A DNA stretch of 64,000 nt. It comes from Aquibacillus koreensis. Lineage in GTDB: Bacteria; Bacillota; Bacilli; Bacillales; Amphibacillaceae. Positions within the stretch are counted from its first letter, which is position 1. Every line of letters starts with the position of its first letter. Below, in pieces: positions 46,099 through 55,768 of this stretch. The notes under the pieces were generated by a model. The model was not told the origin of the DNA and searched no databases. It saw only the letters and a program-made list of their open reading frames with translations. The position numbers and the translations under genes are program-made. The stretch is from contig NZ_JAOALK010000033.1 of assembly GCF_025154055.1 (NCBI RefSeq), positions 1-64,000 on the forward strand, in the 5' to 3' direction.

Positions 46099-46116
46099 TC
46101 GTGATATTTTTCACTT
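46099..46116. promoter_or_regulatory. GTGA-N6-TCAC operator (Rex- or Fnr-type)
   Basis: TCGTGATATTTTTCACTT has GTGA and TCAC six bases apart, the shape of both the Bacillus Rex operator (TTGTGAAATATTTCACAA) and the Fnr box (TGTGA-N6-TCACA). It lies 40 bases before the NADH dehydrogenase start. A Fnr gene is present in this window at 57989. Confidence 0.5.
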
Positions 46117-46320
46117 ATACGACTATATTGTCATTAAATCGTAATATTTAACCTAAATTTTATCTTAGACTCTTTTATAATAATTTTCAACCCAAAAGTA
46201 TATTTTTAGAAAATTCCTATAAATATACTTGTTATCAAACTGTTCATTATTACACATTACTAATAATGTGTTAAAATAATATGGTCTACTTATGCTTATG
46301 TAAATTAGGAGGAATCATTC

Positions 46321-47304
46321 ATGTCCGATCAGGTATATGATATTACTATAATAGGAGCTGGACCAGTAGGTTTATTTACAGCGTTCTACGGTGGTTTAAG
46401 ACAAGCAAGTGTTAAAATAATTGAAAGCTTGCCACATATTGGGGGTCAATTAAGTGCATTATACCCCGAAAAATATATTTATGATATTGCCGGATTTCCA
46501 AAAGTTCGAGCACAGGAACTAATAGATAACTTAAAAGAACAAACGGATCTTTTTAAACCATCCATCGTACTTAACCAATCCGTTGAAACAGTCGAACGAT
46601 TGGAAGATGGTTCTTATAAATTATCTACAAATAGTGAAACACATTATACTAAGGCACTCATTATCACGGCTGGAAATGGAGCATTTCAACCAAGAAAGCT
46701 AGGTTTAGAAGGCGAAGATCAATTCGAAGGTAAGAACTTACATTATTTTGTTGAAAACATGAATGCCTTTAAAGATAAGAAAGTTGTTCTTTTTGGTGGT
46801 GGAGACTCAGCAGTGGATTGGGCATTAATGCTTGAACCAATTGCTAAAGAAGTGACGCTTGTACACAGAAGAGATCAGTTTAGAGCACATGAACATAGCG
46901 TAGAACTTCTTAAGAATTCAACCGTAAACATCATGACACCCTATGTACCAGAGGCATTAGTTGGTGATGATCAAATTGATCAAGTTGTTTTGAAACAAGT
47001 AAAAGGTGACAATGAAGTAACGTTAGATGTTGACGCGGTGTTAGTTAATTATGGATTTATCTCTTCATTAGGACCAATCAAAAATTGGGGCCTTGAAATT
47101 GATAAAAATAGTATCGTTGTTAACTCTAAAATGGAAACAAATGTGGAAGGGATTTATGCTGCTGGAGACATTTGTACGTACCCTGGTAAAGTTAACCTGA
47201 TAGCAGCTGGATTTGGCGAGGGACCAACTGCAATTAACAACGCAAAAGCATATATCGACCCTAATGCACGGGTGCAACCAAAGCATTCAACAAGTATGTT
47301 TTAA
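46321..47304 (+). CDS. yumC: ferredoxin/flavodoxin-NADP+ reductase YumC
   Basis: A 327-residue thioredoxin-reductase-like flavoprotein without the CxxC redox motif, as in YumC. FAD motif [21 protein letters not shown] motif [14 protein letters not shown] near residue 160, and [20 protein letters not shown] near 280. It supplies electrons to ferredoxin or flavodoxin. AGGAGG lies before the ATG. Opposite strand to, and divergent from, the NADH dehydrogenase gene. Confidence 0.95.
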   Translation: MSDQVYDITIIGAGPVGLFTAFYGGLRQASVKIIESLPHIGGQLSALYPEKYIYDIAGFPKVRAQELIDNLKEQTDLFKPSIVLNQSVETVERLEDGSYKLSTNSETHYTKALIITAGNGAFQPRKLGLEGEDQFEGKNLHYFVENMNAFKDKKVVLFGGGDSAVDWALMLEPIAKEVTLVHRRDQFRAHEHSVELLKNSTVNIMTPYVPEALVGDDQIDQVVLKQVKGDNEVTLDVDAVLVNYGFISSLGPIKNWGLEIDKNSIVVNSKMETNVEGIYAAGDICTYPGKVNLIAAGFGEGPTAINNAKAYIDPNARVQPKHSTSMF

Positions 47305-47333
47305 ATGATTTTGCTCAATGTAGACGACTCAGT

Positions 47334-47354
47334 ATTTTACTGAGTCGTTTTTGT
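47334..47354 (+). terminator. yumC terminator
   Basis: ACGACTCAGT pairs with ACTGAGTCGT, followed by TTTTG. Confidence 0.85.
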
Positions 47355-47363
47355 TCCTGAATA

Positions 47364-47397
47364 TAAAAAAACAACACCCATAAGATGGTGTTGTTTT
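47364..47397 (-). terminator. yutM terminator
   Basis: ACAACACCAT pairs with ATGGGTGTTGT on the minus strand, followed by TTTTTTAT. Confidence 0.85.
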
Positions 47398-47404
47398 GTA
47401 TTAG

Positions 47405-47767
47405 TTAACAATTTTCTGGCGTGCCTTCACGTTCTTTTGCTTTAAAGGAAGATCCACAACCACATGATACAATCGCATTTGGATTTTCAATTGTAAACCC
47501 GCCGCCCATCATGTTTTGTTTGAAATCAATCACTGTTCCTTCAATTACAGGGATATCTTGTTTAAATATAGTAACCGGGATCCCGTTTATTTCTTCTTCA
47601 AGGTCTAATTCTTTATTTACTTCATAATCAAAACCTAATGAATAAGAAAGTCCACTGCATCCGCCACCTTTTACGCCAAAACGCAAGCGTGCATTTGCTT
47701 GATCTTCTTCTTCCTTCAGCATTTCCTTAATTTGAAGACTCGCAGCGTCCGTTATATTAAGAACCAT
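47405..47767 (-). CDS. yutM: A-type iron-sulfur carrier YutM
   Basis: A 120-residue HesB/IscA/ErpA family protein with the three conserved cysteines: C37 in GGGCSGLSY, and C102 and C104 in SCGCGSSF. It receives Fe-S clusters and passes them to target proteins. GAGGAGG lies upstream of the ATG. Neighbours dapF, yuzB, yuzD and yutI are the same as in B. subtilis. Confidence 0.93.
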   Translation of the reverse strand: MVLNITDAASLQIKEMLKEEEDQANARLRFGVKGGGCSGLSYSLGFDYEVNKELDLEEEINGIPVTIFKQDIPVIEGTVIDFKQNMMGGGFTIENPNAIVSCGCGSSFKAKEREGTPENC

Positions 47768-47823
47768 TGTATGTCCTCCTCACTTGTTTCATAATTAGAG
47801 TATACTAAGGAATGCAAAAGCAT

Positions 47824-48687
47824 TCAACTTTTAGGATTCCAATAGAATTCTCCACTTACTGTTGTTGAAGCGTTCCCTCTCATCCAAACATGACCATCAT
47901 TTGCCCAAGTAATAAAAAGGTCCCCTCCACTAAGATGGACACAAATTTCCTCACCCTTATTAGCAAAACCATTTAGAATCGAAGCCACTACTGCGGCACA
48001 AGCACCAGTGCCACACCCTTGGGTTATACCTGAACCTCGTTCCCAAACTCTAAAGTGCATTTCCTTATCGGAAACTATCTCAACAAACTCAACATTTACA
48101 CCTTCTGGAAAACGTTGGTCTACCGTTATAATTGGACCCAATTCAGTTAATGGTGCTTCCGCTATATCTTCTACAAAGAAGATCGCATGTGGGTTTCCCA
48201 TTGATACAGCAGTCACAACTAACGGGTGGTGACTTATTTCAAAAGATTCTGCAATTACTTGTTCGTCTGCGTTTCCTTCCATAGGAATTAAGTTCCTCTT
48301 TAGGATAGGCTCACCCATATCTACAGTAACTTCCTCTACAAAGGCTCTGTCGCCACGAATTTCTGCCGTAACATTACCTGCTTTTGTTTCAATTGAAAAG
48401 GTTTTACTTTCGACCAGGTTATTTTCGTAAGCATATTTTGCAACACACCGCAGGCCATTACCGCAATTTTTTCCTTCTGAACCGTCTTTATTAAAAATCC
48501 TCATACCAACATCCGCTTGGATACTAGGATGGATCAGAATTAATCCGTCAGAACCAATTCCGATGTCCTTGTTCGCTATATCAATAGCCAGTGGTGCTAA
48601 CAGTTCTTCTTCTATTTGATACTTAAATAAATCTAGAAAGATATAGCTATTTCCTAAACCGTGCATTTTTGTAAATGGAATATTCAT
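47824..48687 (-). CDS. dapF: diaminopimelate epimerase
   Basis: A 287-residue epimerase converting LL- to meso-diaminopimelate for lysine and peptidoglycan. The two catalytic cysteines are C75 in NCGNGLRC and the one in TQGCGTGACA near residue 225. GTGGAGG before ATG 48687 decides the start over the longer frame from 48702. A PP-SxG-type disruption is absent; the enzyme looks complete. Confidence 0.96.
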   Translation of the reverse strand: MNIPFTKMHGLGNSYIFLDLFKYQIEEELLAPLAIDIANKDIGIGSDGLILIHPSIQADVGMRIFNKDGSEGKNCGNGLRCVAKYAYENNLVESKTFSIETKAGNVTAEIRGDRAFVEEVTVDMGEPILKRNLIPMEGNADEQVIAESFEISHHPLVVTAVSMGNPHAIFFVEDIAEAPLTELGPIITVDQRFPEGVNVEFVEIVSDKEMHFRVWERGSGITQGCGTGACAAVVASILNGFANKGEEICVHLSGGDLFITWANDGHVWMRGNASTTVSGEFYWNPKS

Positions 48688-48731
48688 GGTTAACCTCCAC
48701 AATACTTCAAATATATTATCTATTAAATCGT

Positions 48732-48971
48732 TTAGAGTAGGGGATTTTCGTCTATAAACGCATATACTTTTTCAACTAACTCTTCTGCTGTGTCAGCAAT
48801 AATTGGTTCACCACCAACGATAGCGACCATAAACTGGGCACATAGGCCACAGAAACTTGTACAACCATATTCTACAACATCAAGATCAGGGTCCTTTTCT
48901 AGCACTTCTTTTGCTTTTTGAGAACCACTCACTATATTATTGATACAAAACTCAACTACTATTGGATTCAT
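48732..48971 (-). CDS. yuzB: DUF1450 cysteine-containing protein YuzB
   Basis: A 79-residue protein with cysteines in EFCINN and GCTSFCGLCAQF, the pattern of the YuzB/DUF1450 family with a thioredoxin-like or Fe-S-binding appearance. Function unknown. Sits between dapF and yuzD in an Fe-S/thiol gene run. GGAGAG precedes the ATG. Confidence 0.88.
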   Translation of the reverse strand: MNPIVVEFCINNIVSGSQKAKEVLEKDPDLDVVEYGCTSFCGLCAQFMVAIVGGEPIIADTAEELVEKVYAFIDENPLL

Positions 48972-49061
48972 GTTTCTCTCCTTTATCTATCATGAACTTT
49001 GAATCCCCTTATATCTACCATAGCTTATCACAGAATCAAAAAAAACTACTAATAATTATTC

Positions 49062-49382
49062 TTATAGTGTAACCTTTGATTCAATGACTTGCATAATTGG
49101 TTTTATAGTTGGAATCCCTTCCCCCACAACTTCATCATCTATGACGATCAATGGATAAAATAACGCATCGCTTTCTAATTGCTCTATATACTTTTCATGC
49201 TTTTGACTAGTAGCTGGTTGATCGATATCCACATAAACAAATTCAAATTTATTTTTATTAAACTTACGAAAAACAGCCGCTTGAAGCCATTCATAAGTAT
49301 CTTTTGATCCAGGTGCATTCACACAACTCGCACAAATACGATCCGCACCATACACCGTAATATTTACCTTTGGTTGAGTCAA
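49062..49382 (-). CDS. yuzD: DUF1462 thioredoxin-like protein YuzD
   Basis: A 106-residue thioredoxin-fold protein with an N-terminal CxxC (ICASCVNAPGSKDTYEWL) and IDDEVVGEGIPTIKPI near the end, the YuzD family. It probably works in Fe-S or thiol metabolism; no activity is established. The start is TTG at 49382 after GGAGGTG; the upstream ATG at 49397 overlaps that site. Confidence 0.85.
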   Translation of the reverse strand: MTQPKVNITVYGADRICASCVNAPGSKDTYEWLQAAVFRKFNKNKFEFVYVDIDQPATSQKHEKYIEQLESDALFYPLIVIDDEVVGEGIPTIKPIMQVIESKVTL

Positions 49383-49595
49383 TACAACCACCTCCATTAT
49401 TTCTCTATCCTCACTTAGTAATAAGTAGAGAATGAATATCCTAATACATGACTAGGTTACTTATATTTTACAAAATGATCAATTAAAGATAAAATATAAA
49501 TGATTATATGTCTAAAAAACAATCGAGTGATTTAGATCATAGATTTTTTTCTTAAAAGCCTTTATAATAATAGTTATGAAGAAAGGAGAAGATGG

Positions 49596-49838
49596 ATGAT
49601 GCAAGAACAAGCTACGCAAGTAGAACAGGTACAAGAGGTATTAAACAAATTGCGTCCATTCTTACTACGTGATGGTGGAGATGTTGAGTTGGTTGATGTA
49701 GATGAAGGCATTGTACGTCTTCGTCTAATGGGAGCATGTGGGAATTGCCCAAGTTCAACCATTACCTTAAAAGCAGGTATAGAACGCGCTCTCATGGCTG
49801 AAGTACCAGGAATCACTGAAATCGAACAAGTATTTTAA
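49596..49838 (+). CDS. yutI: NifU C-terminal domain iron-sulfur protein YutI
   Basis: An 80-residue Nfu-type protein: [28 protein letters not shown], with cluster ligands C48 and C51 in CGNC. It carries 4Fe-4S clusters to target enzymes. AAAGGAGAAG lies before the ATG. Shorter than B. subtilis YutI (about 111 residues): the N-terminal extension is missing, but the domain itself is complete. Confidence 0.92.
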   Translation: MMQEQATQVEQVQEVLNKLRPFLLRDGGDVELVDVDEGIVRLRLMGACGNCPSSTITLKAGIERALMAEVPGITEIEQVF

Positions 49839-49854
49839 TCATATATAATAGATG

Positions 49855-49883
49855 ATCCTCTTACTTAGGTAAGAGGATTTTTT
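49855..49883 (+). terminator. yutI terminator
   Basis: ATCCTCTTAC pairs with GTAAGAGGAT, followed by TTTTTT. Confidence 0.85.
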
Positions 49884-49975
49884 AATTCCTTCATGCGATT
49901 ATGGTTTATGAGAGTTCTGACGAGTTGTCTATAAACTGTGACGTAACAATCTATATTCAAATAGAAAGTGGTCAT

Positions 49976-50537
49976 GATGCCCGAAATGATTGCAGAGGAC
50001 CTCAAATGGGAACCAAATGTTAGTTATGATGCCCGAAACGATGACAGAGGAGCTCAAAAGGGAATCAAATGCCGGTTATGATGCCCGAAATGATTGCGGA
50101 GGAGCTCAAAAGGGAATCAAATGCTGGTCATGATGCCCGAAATGATTGCGGAGGAGCTGAAAAGGGAATCAGATGCCGGTTATGATGCCCGAAATGATTG
50201 CAGAGGACCTCAGAAGGGAATCAAATGCTGGTTATGATGCCCGAAATGATGGTGGAGAACCTCAAAAGGGAATCAAATGCTGATCATGATGCCCGAAATG
50301 ATTGCGGAGGACCTTAAAAGGGAATCAAATGCCGGTTATGATGTCTGAAATGATGACGGAGGAGCTAAAAAGGGAATCAGATGCCGGTTATGATGCCCGA
50401 AATGATTGCAGAGGACCTCAGAAGGGAATCAAATGCCGGTTATGATGTCTGAAATGATGACGGAGGACCTTAAAAGGGAATCAGATGCCGGTTATGATGC
50501 CCGAAATGATTGCGGAGGATCTCGAAAAGGAATCTAA
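49976..50537. repeat. 52-bp tandem array 3 (yutI-thrB)
   Basis: Eleven units beginning GATGCCCGAAATGAT (or GATGTCTGAAATGAT) at 49976, 50028, 50080, 50132, 50184, 50236, 50288, 50340, 50392, 50444 and 50496, every step exactly 52 bp; the last is cut at about 42 bases. Units alternate between variants (GCAGAGGACCT, GCGGAGGAGCT, GACGGAGGACCT), showing mixed copying. The minus strand carries TTCGGGCATCA, close to TTCGGACATCA of array 1. It lies between two terminators of convergent genes. Confidence 0.94.
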
Positions 50538-50613
50538 GCTAATTATAATCTGGGAGTTATCTTAGAATAGACTAGCGTTACGTCGCCTTTTATATCAACT
50601 ACGAAAACAAAAT

Positions 50614-50649
50614 CAAAAAACATATCCAAGCAAAATGGATATGTTTTTT
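50614..50649 (-). terminator. thrB terminator
   Basis: AAAAAACATATCCA pairs with TGGATATGTTTTTT around AGCAAAA, next to the thrB stop; both strands carry T-runs. Confidence 0.85.
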
Positions 50650-50651
50650 AA

Positions 50652-51551
50652 TCAGTATGATACATTCAATTTCATTGTAACAAGGCCTTCATTTTCTACC
50701 TGAAGTGGCAACCACTCAAATTCGGGATAAGCATTTTCCCAGTCAGCTAACCGTTCCTTCACCACTTGATTATCTACAATAGCAATCATGGTTGGACCAG
50801 CGCCGCTTAAGAAAGTTCCATACACATCGTGCTCTAAATAAGCTTCTAATTTATCATAATGAGGTACTAGAGGCTTTCTGTATGGTTGATGAAATAAATC
50901 CTTTTTCATCATCTTTCCGAGCAACTCCCAATTTCCTTGACAGATTGCTGCAGTGCTCACATTTGCGATACTGCTTGCATGCACACTTTCTTGATACTGA
51001 AAATTAGCAGGTAAAACGGCTCTCGCTTCTTTTGTTTTCAGTTCAAAATTAGGCACAATTGCCAAAAAAGTAATATCTCGAATAGCTGCCTTCGTCCAAT
51101 TGACCTCATAATCAAAATGGCCAATAACACAGCCTCCCATTAGAGAAGGTGCAACATTATCTGGATGCCCTTCAATCTTGGTAGCTATCTCTAATTTTTC
51201 TTCGGCAGATAATTCTAATTCTAATAATAAATTAGCAAGTTCAATACCAGCAATCGTAGCTGTAGCACTGCTACCAAGCCCTCTTGCTAATGGAATATCA
51301 CTTTTCATTTCCACCTTACAAGCTGGTAATTCGTTGTAGCCAAACTGTAATGCCGTTTCAATTGCGATTTGATAAACAAGATTTTCCTTACCAGTCGGAA
51401 TACCCATAAGACATTCAGACGCAGGGACAAACTCCCATTCGTCTGACCGGTTTACTTTTAAATCAAGGTATAGGTTTAACGCCAAACCGATTGAATCAAA
51501 ACCCGCCCCTAAATTCGACGTACTGGATGGAACTCTAATTACCCAACTCAT
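50652..51551 (-). CDS. thrB: homoserine kinase
   Basis: A 299-residue GHMP kinase that phosphorylates homoserine. The ATP loop [16 protein letters not shown] lies near residue 89, with [17 protein letters not shown] at the N-terminus and [11 protein letters not shown] near the end. ATG overlaps the thrC stop by 4 bases (ATGA), the third gene of hom-thrC-thrB. Confidence 0.96.
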   Translation of the reverse strand: MSWVIRVPSSTSNLGAGFDSIGLALNLYLDLKVNRSDEWEFVPASECLMGIPTGKENLVYQIAIETALQFGYNELPACKVEMKSDIPLARGLGSSATATIAGIELANLLLELELSAEEKLEIATKIEGHPDNVAPSLMGGCVIGHFDYEVNWTKAAIRDITFLAIVPNFELKTKEARAVLPANFQYQESVHASSIANVSTAAICQGNWELLGKMMKKDLFHQPYRKPLVPHYDKLEAYLEHDVYGTFLSGAGPTMIAIVDNQVVKERLADWENAYPEFEWLPLQVENEGLVTMKLNVSY

Positions 51552-52609
51552 ACCATTACACTACCTAGAATTTCCTGCACTACTTTTTCTTCATCGTTAG
51601 GTAGTACACGTGGTTTTATTGCACTATAGTCAATCGCCGTATTAGGATCTTTTAATCCGTTTCCTGTAAGAACCGTAACGACAGTAGAACCTTCTTCTAC
51701 CTTATTCTGTTTTAATGCTTTAAATAGACCGGCAATAGAAGCGCAGGATGCAGGTTCTGCAAAGATACCTTCATTTGCTGCAATCCACTGGTATGCCTCG
51801 ATCATTTCTTCATCTGTAATCTCGTCAATCGCACCACCAGATTCATCTCTAGCATTCACTGCACCAGTCCAACTTGCTGGGTTACCAATCCGAATCGCTG
51901 TACCAACAGTCTCAGGATTTTCAAATACACGATCATGAACAATAGCAGCTGCACCACTTGCTTCGAATCCCATCATCTTAGGAAGACCTGTTTGTTTCAG
52001 CTCATTGTATTCTTTGAAACCTTTCCAATAAGCAGTAATATTTCCAGCATTACCTACAGGAATAAATAAATAGTCAGGTGCTTTTCCTAACACATCACAT
52101 ACTTCAAACGCAGCTGTTTTTTGTCCTTCAATACGATAAGGATTGACTGAATTTACTAATGCAATATCTTTGTTTTCTGAAAGCTTTCGAACATATTTAA
52201 GTGCATCATCAAAATTACCCTCGATTGCAAAGATCTCTGCACCGTACATCACTGCCTGTGCTAGTTTTCCTTGTGCGATTTTACCATCTGGGATGACAAC
52301 AATACATTTAAGTCCTGCTCGAGCGGCAAAAGCAGCCGCTGAAGCTGACGTGTTACCAGTTGAAGCACATACAACTGCCTTTGCACCATCTTCAATCGCT
52401 TTGGCCATAGCCATTACCATACCACGATCTTTAAATGAACCAGTTGGGTTAGCTCCTTCTATTTTTGCGTATGCTTCGATGTTGTATTGTTTTGAGAGAT
52501 TTTCTAATTTAATTAAAGGCGTATTACCTTCATGTAAACTTAAAGTTGGTGTATTTTCATTAACAGGTAAATACTGCTTATAATTTGATAATAATCCTTG
52601 CCAAGTCAT
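51548..52609 (-). CDS. thrC: threonine synthase
   Basis: A 353-residue PLP enzyme turning phosphohomoserine into threonine. K60 in [10 protein letters not shown] binds PLP, and [15 protein letters not shown]-like phosphate loop [13 protein letters not shown] is near residue 185. ATG lies three bases beyond the hom stop. Second gene of the threonine operon. Confidence 0.97.
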   Translation of the reverse strand: MTWQGLLSNYKQYLPVNENTPTLSLHEGNTPLIKLENLSKQYNIEAYAKIEGANPTGSFKDRGMVMAMAKAIEDGAKAVVCASTGNTSASAAAFAARAGLKCIVVIPDGKIAQGKLAQAVMYGAEIFAIEGNFDDALKYVRKLSENKDIALVNSVNPYRIEGQKTAAFEVCDVLGKAPDYLFIPVGNAGNITAYWKGFKEYNELKQTGLPKMMGFEASGAAAIVHDRVFENPETVGTAIRIGNPASWTGAVNARDESGGAIDEITDEEMIEAYQWIAANEGIFAEPASCASIAGLFKALKQNKVEEGSTVVTVLTGNGLKDPNTAIDYSAIKPRVLPNDEEKVVQEILGSVMV

Positions 52610-52612
52610 TCT

Positions 52613-53908
52613 TTATTCCTCCCCATCCACTCGGTAGTAGCTAATAATTCTATTGACAACAGATAGCCCTTGTAAATGATCTAAGCTATTCAGTAATTGT
52701 TGTTTACTAATTTGGTGCGTAACCATCACAATCTCAGCCGTCTCTTTTTTACTTCCAGGAAGCTGTAAGATCTTTGCAAAACTAACCTTTTCATCAGAAA
52801 ATACATTCGTTATTTTCTGGAATGTACCTGCTTCATCATCAACTTCCATTCGAATGAAGTACTTCGTGTACTTTTCTTCATTCTTTTTCAGTTGTGTTTC
52901 GTATTGTGGTGAAACATATGAATTCCCACTGATTCCAAGACGAATATTTTTAATGACCTCCATTAAATCGGAAACAACTGCAGTTGCTGTTGGCATGCTT
53001 CCTGCACCTGGACCATAAAACATCGTTTCTCCTACTGCTTCTCCATACACATAAACCGCATTATATTCATTTTTCACTAATGCAAGTGGATGATCTTTCG
53101 GTAAGAGTGTTGGCTCCACACTTACTTCCACTTTTCCGTTATTAATGGAAGCAATTCCTATTAACTTAATAGTATAACCGAGACTATCCGCAAAAGAAAT
53201 ATCTTCTTGGCTAATATTACTAATCCCGGAAACTTCTACATCATCTAGGCCAATCTCCATCTTAAAAGCCAAATTAGCTAACAATGTCATCTTCCTAGCA
53301 GCGTCTAAACCATCTACATCAGAAGTGGGGTCAGATTCAGCAAAGCCTAGTTCTTGTGCTTCTTTTAACACTGGATCAAAAGCTAAATGATCATCCGTCA
53401 TTTTTGTTAAAATATAATTCGTTGTGCCATTTACAATCCCCATAATCTTTTGGATACGGTCAGAAGCTAAACCATCTGACAGTGAACGAAGGATTGGAAT
53501 TCCACCTGCCACACTTGCATCGTAAAAAATATCACAGTTATTTGCTTTCGCTAATTTTAATAATTTTTGACCATGTACAGCCATCATATCTTTATTGGCT
53601 GTTACAATGTGTTTATTATTTCTAAGCGCTTGTTCTATGAGTAAGTTTGTTTGATCTATACCACCCATTACTTCAACAATAACATCTATTTCAGGGTTAT
53701 TTACAAGCTCATCAGGATTACTAGTAAGCCATTCAGGATTAACAACTATATCCCTTGGCTTATGTATGTCATGAACAAGAATTTTGTTTACGACGATCTC
53801 ACAGCCCAATTTATACTTGATTTCTTCTTGATGATTCTTTAAAATTTTCACAACGCCTGTTCCAACCGTACCTAGGCCACATAAACCGACTTTTATCTCT
53901 TTCAACAT
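52613..53908 (-). CDS. hom: homoserine dehydrogenase
   Basis: A 431-residue enzyme reducing aspartate semialdehyde to homoserine. NAD(P)-binding GLCGLGTVGTGVV at residues 8-20, catalytic domain with NGTTNYILTKM, and a C-terminal ACT domain (about 350-428) for threonine feedback. GGGGGAGG before ATG 53908 fixes the start; 27 in-frame codons upstream are rejected. First gene of hom-thrC-thrB. No T-box or attenuator was seen in the short leader. Confidence 0.97.
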   Translation of the reverse strand: MLKEIKVGLCGLGTVGTGVVKILKNHQEEIKYKLGCEIVVNKILVHDIHKPRDIVVNPEWLTSNPDELVNNPEIDVIVEVMGGIDQTNLLIEQALRNNKHIVTANKDMMAVHGQKLLKLAKANNCDIFYDASVAGGIPILRSLSDGLASDRIQKIMGIVNGTTNYILTKMTDDHLAFDPVLKEAQELGFAESDPTSDVDGLDAARKMTLLANLAFKMEIGLDDVEVSGISNISQEDISFADSLGYTIKLIGIASINNGKVEVSVEPTLLPKDHPLALVKNEYNAVYVYGEAVGETMFYGPGAGSMPTATAVVSDLMEVIKNIRLGISGNSYVSPQYETQLKKNEEKYTKYFIRMEVDDEAGTFQKITNVFSDEKVSFAKILQLPGSKKETAEIVMVTHQISKQQLLNSLDHLQGLSVVNRIISYYRVDGEE

Positions 53909-53960
53909 TAACGCCTCCCCCTGTTTGTTTAAAGAGTACATGTGTTTATCTATAGTGGAC

Positions 53961-53989
53961 ATTATACAGATGTAATTCTTGTTAATCAA
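53961..53989 (-). promoter_or_regulatory. promoter of hom-thrC-thrB
   Basis: Minus-strand TTGATT (53989-53984), a 17-bp spacer and a perfect TATAAT (53966-53961), about 50 bases before hom. Confidence 0.85.
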
Positions 53990-54064
53990 GATTCATTTGC
54001 CCAAATTTCTGAAAATTTAAAGTAGAATGATAATACACGTATGTTACTTTTTTTTACTAAACGT

Positions 54065-54091
54065 AAAAAACTCAGTTTATCACTGAGTTTT
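54065..54091 (-). terminator. yutH terminator overlapping its stop codon
   Basis: AAAACTCAGT pairs with ACTGAGTTTT around TTATC; the TGA stop of yutH (54082-54080) lies in the hairpin, and TTTTTTACG follows on the minus strand. Confidence 0.75.
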
Positions 54092-55090
54092 CACCTTACT
54101 TTTATAAGTTTGTTTCAACCACTGAATTTCTGGGATTGCTTTCTGCCTAGGATGAATCCCCATCTCCTCAAAGAAATAGGACAGCTTCTCCTGATAGTTC
54201 CTTTGATTTATCAGTGCTTTTTCAAACGATTCATAGATTTGCTCATCATTGCCCGTGGAAAGTCCTACTTCTAAATAATCAAATAAATGGATAGGAAATA
54301 AAAGACGTGAATATAACAACCTCCACCCAAAAATCGATAACGGTCTTACCTGCTCATATTCATTTAGAAACGTCTTTATCCTTGTGATTGAATGACCTTC
54401 ATCGGATGACATTAACGGTCGAATGTGCTCACAAATATCTCTTGTAGGATGATCGTAAGTAAGTTCGTGGGACCAAATTAAATCCTTTTGAACTTGGTTC
54501 GTGTACCGTTGGAAAGTAATACTAGCTTGATCGCCTTCATGAAAACGTTGATCTGTTTCTGTTTCTTGCAAGTACTGTATAGCATTTTCCGATAAACCGA
54601 TTAAATATGGAAATGAATCCAGAAATAACCGTTGAAAATGTGAAACAGGTCTCTCCTGCATTTTCTGTTGATATAATTGTTCAAAGGTGTCTAGCTTATT
54701 CTCCCATAATGTTTTCCATTGACCGTAACTGGAGATATAGTTTGGTGCGTATGGATATCGGGTACCTGTGTCATGAAAGGATGCTAATAACTGAGGGTGT
54801 GACATCTGACTAGAATATTTTTTTATGTTACCTTTGCAGACTACATATTCTTTCTCATGTAAATGCGTTATTATGTTATTTTGTTGATTAAAAATTGGAG
54901 AAGCAATATTTTCAAATCCATTTGCAATTAAATACGTACTAACAAGTTTTTGTTCCTGATGAAGTAATGCATTGTTAGGATTGGGAATAATAATATAAAA
55001 GTCGTTTCCATTTTTATATCCTTCATAGCCATTGACTGTCACTTTTTGACCTTGAAATTGCGGAATATAGTTTGATAGTAATTCCATCAT
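54080..55090 (-). CDS. yutH: spore-coat-associated kinase-fold protein YutH
   Basis: A 336-residue member of the CotS/YutH group, related to aminoglycoside phosphotransferases but without an obvious catalytic HxD...DFD set: WSHELTYDHPTRD resembles the HGDxxxxN loop only loosely. B. subtilis YutH is associated with spores. The start is one of ATG 55090 or 55087 after AAAGGATG. Divergent from yutG. Confidence 0.85.
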   Translation of the reverse strand: MMELLSNYIPQFQGQKVTVNGYEGYKNGNDFYIIIPNPNNALLHQEQKLVSTYLIANGFENIASPIFNQQNNIITHLHEKEYVVCKGNIKKYSSQMSHPQLLASFHDTGTRYPYAPNYISSYGQWKTLWENKLDTFEQLYQQKMQERPVSHFQRLFLDSFPYLIGLSENAIQYLQETETDQRFHEGDQASITFQRYTNQVQKDLIWSHELTYDHPTRDICEHIRPLMSSDEGHSITRIKTFLNEYEQVRPLSIFGWRLLYSRLLFPIHLFDYLEVGLSTGNDEQIYESFEKALINQRNYQEKLSYFFEEMGIHPRQKAIPEIQWLKQTYKSKVKTQ

Positions 55091-55225
55091 GATTATCATC
55101 CTTTCAAAGTGAGCTGTTAATGACAGTTTATGAGACTAAAATGGGAAACTGAACCTTGCATCATGATTTATACAAGGTTACGATGGGTATATTAGTAATA
55201 CGAATCTAAAATAAGGTGTGATTTA

Positions 55226-55735
55226 ATGAATCAACATACAAGTCAAACTGCGTTAGAAATAAAGGCTAGGGCCTGGTTAGAAGAACGTGGTGTAACAATC
55301 GATGATATTGCTGATCTTGTTTACTACTTACAAAGCAAATACCACGACAATCTTACCATGGAAGATTGTGTCCATCATACGAATAAAGTTTTAATGAAAC
55401 GTGAGGTACAAAATGCAATCCTAACAGGTATTCAATTGGATGTACTTGCTGAACAAAAAAAGCTAGAATCTCCATTACAAGAAACCATTGAAATTGATGA
55501 AAGTTTATATGGCGTTGATGAAATCATTGCATTTTCTATTGTCAATGTATATGGTTCTATTGGTTTCACAAATTATGGATACATTGATAAACAAAAGCCC
55601 GGGATTTTAGAAAAATTAAATGACAAAAGCAGCGGTCAATGTCATACATTTTTAGATGACATTGTTGGCGCAATTGCTGCAGCAGCATCTAGTAGGCTTG
55701 CACATAGTGCAGCAAATGACCGGGACGTAGACTAA
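55226..55735 (+). CDS. yutG: PgpA-like protein YutG
   Basis: A 169-residue protein whose C-terminal half is related to phosphatidylglycerophosphatase A: GFTNYGYIDKQKPGILEKLN and the acidic DDIVGAIAAAASSRLAH. It lacks the long membrane helices of enteric PgpA, so a soluble or peripheral enzyme is likely; its reaction is not known to me. AAGGTGTGAT precedes the ATG. A long perfect terminator follows. Confidence 0.85.
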   Translation: MNQHTSQTALEIKARAWLEERGVTIDDIADLVYYLQSKYHDNLTMEDCVHHTNKVLMKREVQNAILTGIQLDVLAEQKKLESPLQETIEIDESLYGVDEIIAFSIVNVYGSIGFTNYGYIDKQKPGILEKLNDKSSGQCHTFLDDIVGAIAAAASSRLAHSAANDRDVD

Positions 55736-55768
55736 GACTAAAAGATAATAACAGTAAAGATAGCAAAA

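Noticed and set aside
49574-49816. 80-codon minus-strand frame opposite yutI
   Set aside because: It is the antisense shadow of a well-conserved NifU-domain gene.
10521-50537. The 52-bp arrays as CRISPR arrays
   Set aside because: Units are contiguous and similar along their whole length; there are no unique spacers and no cas genes.
53909-54040. T-box or threonine attenuator before hom
   Set aside because: The leader after the promoter is only about 50 bases, with no terminator or T-box core.
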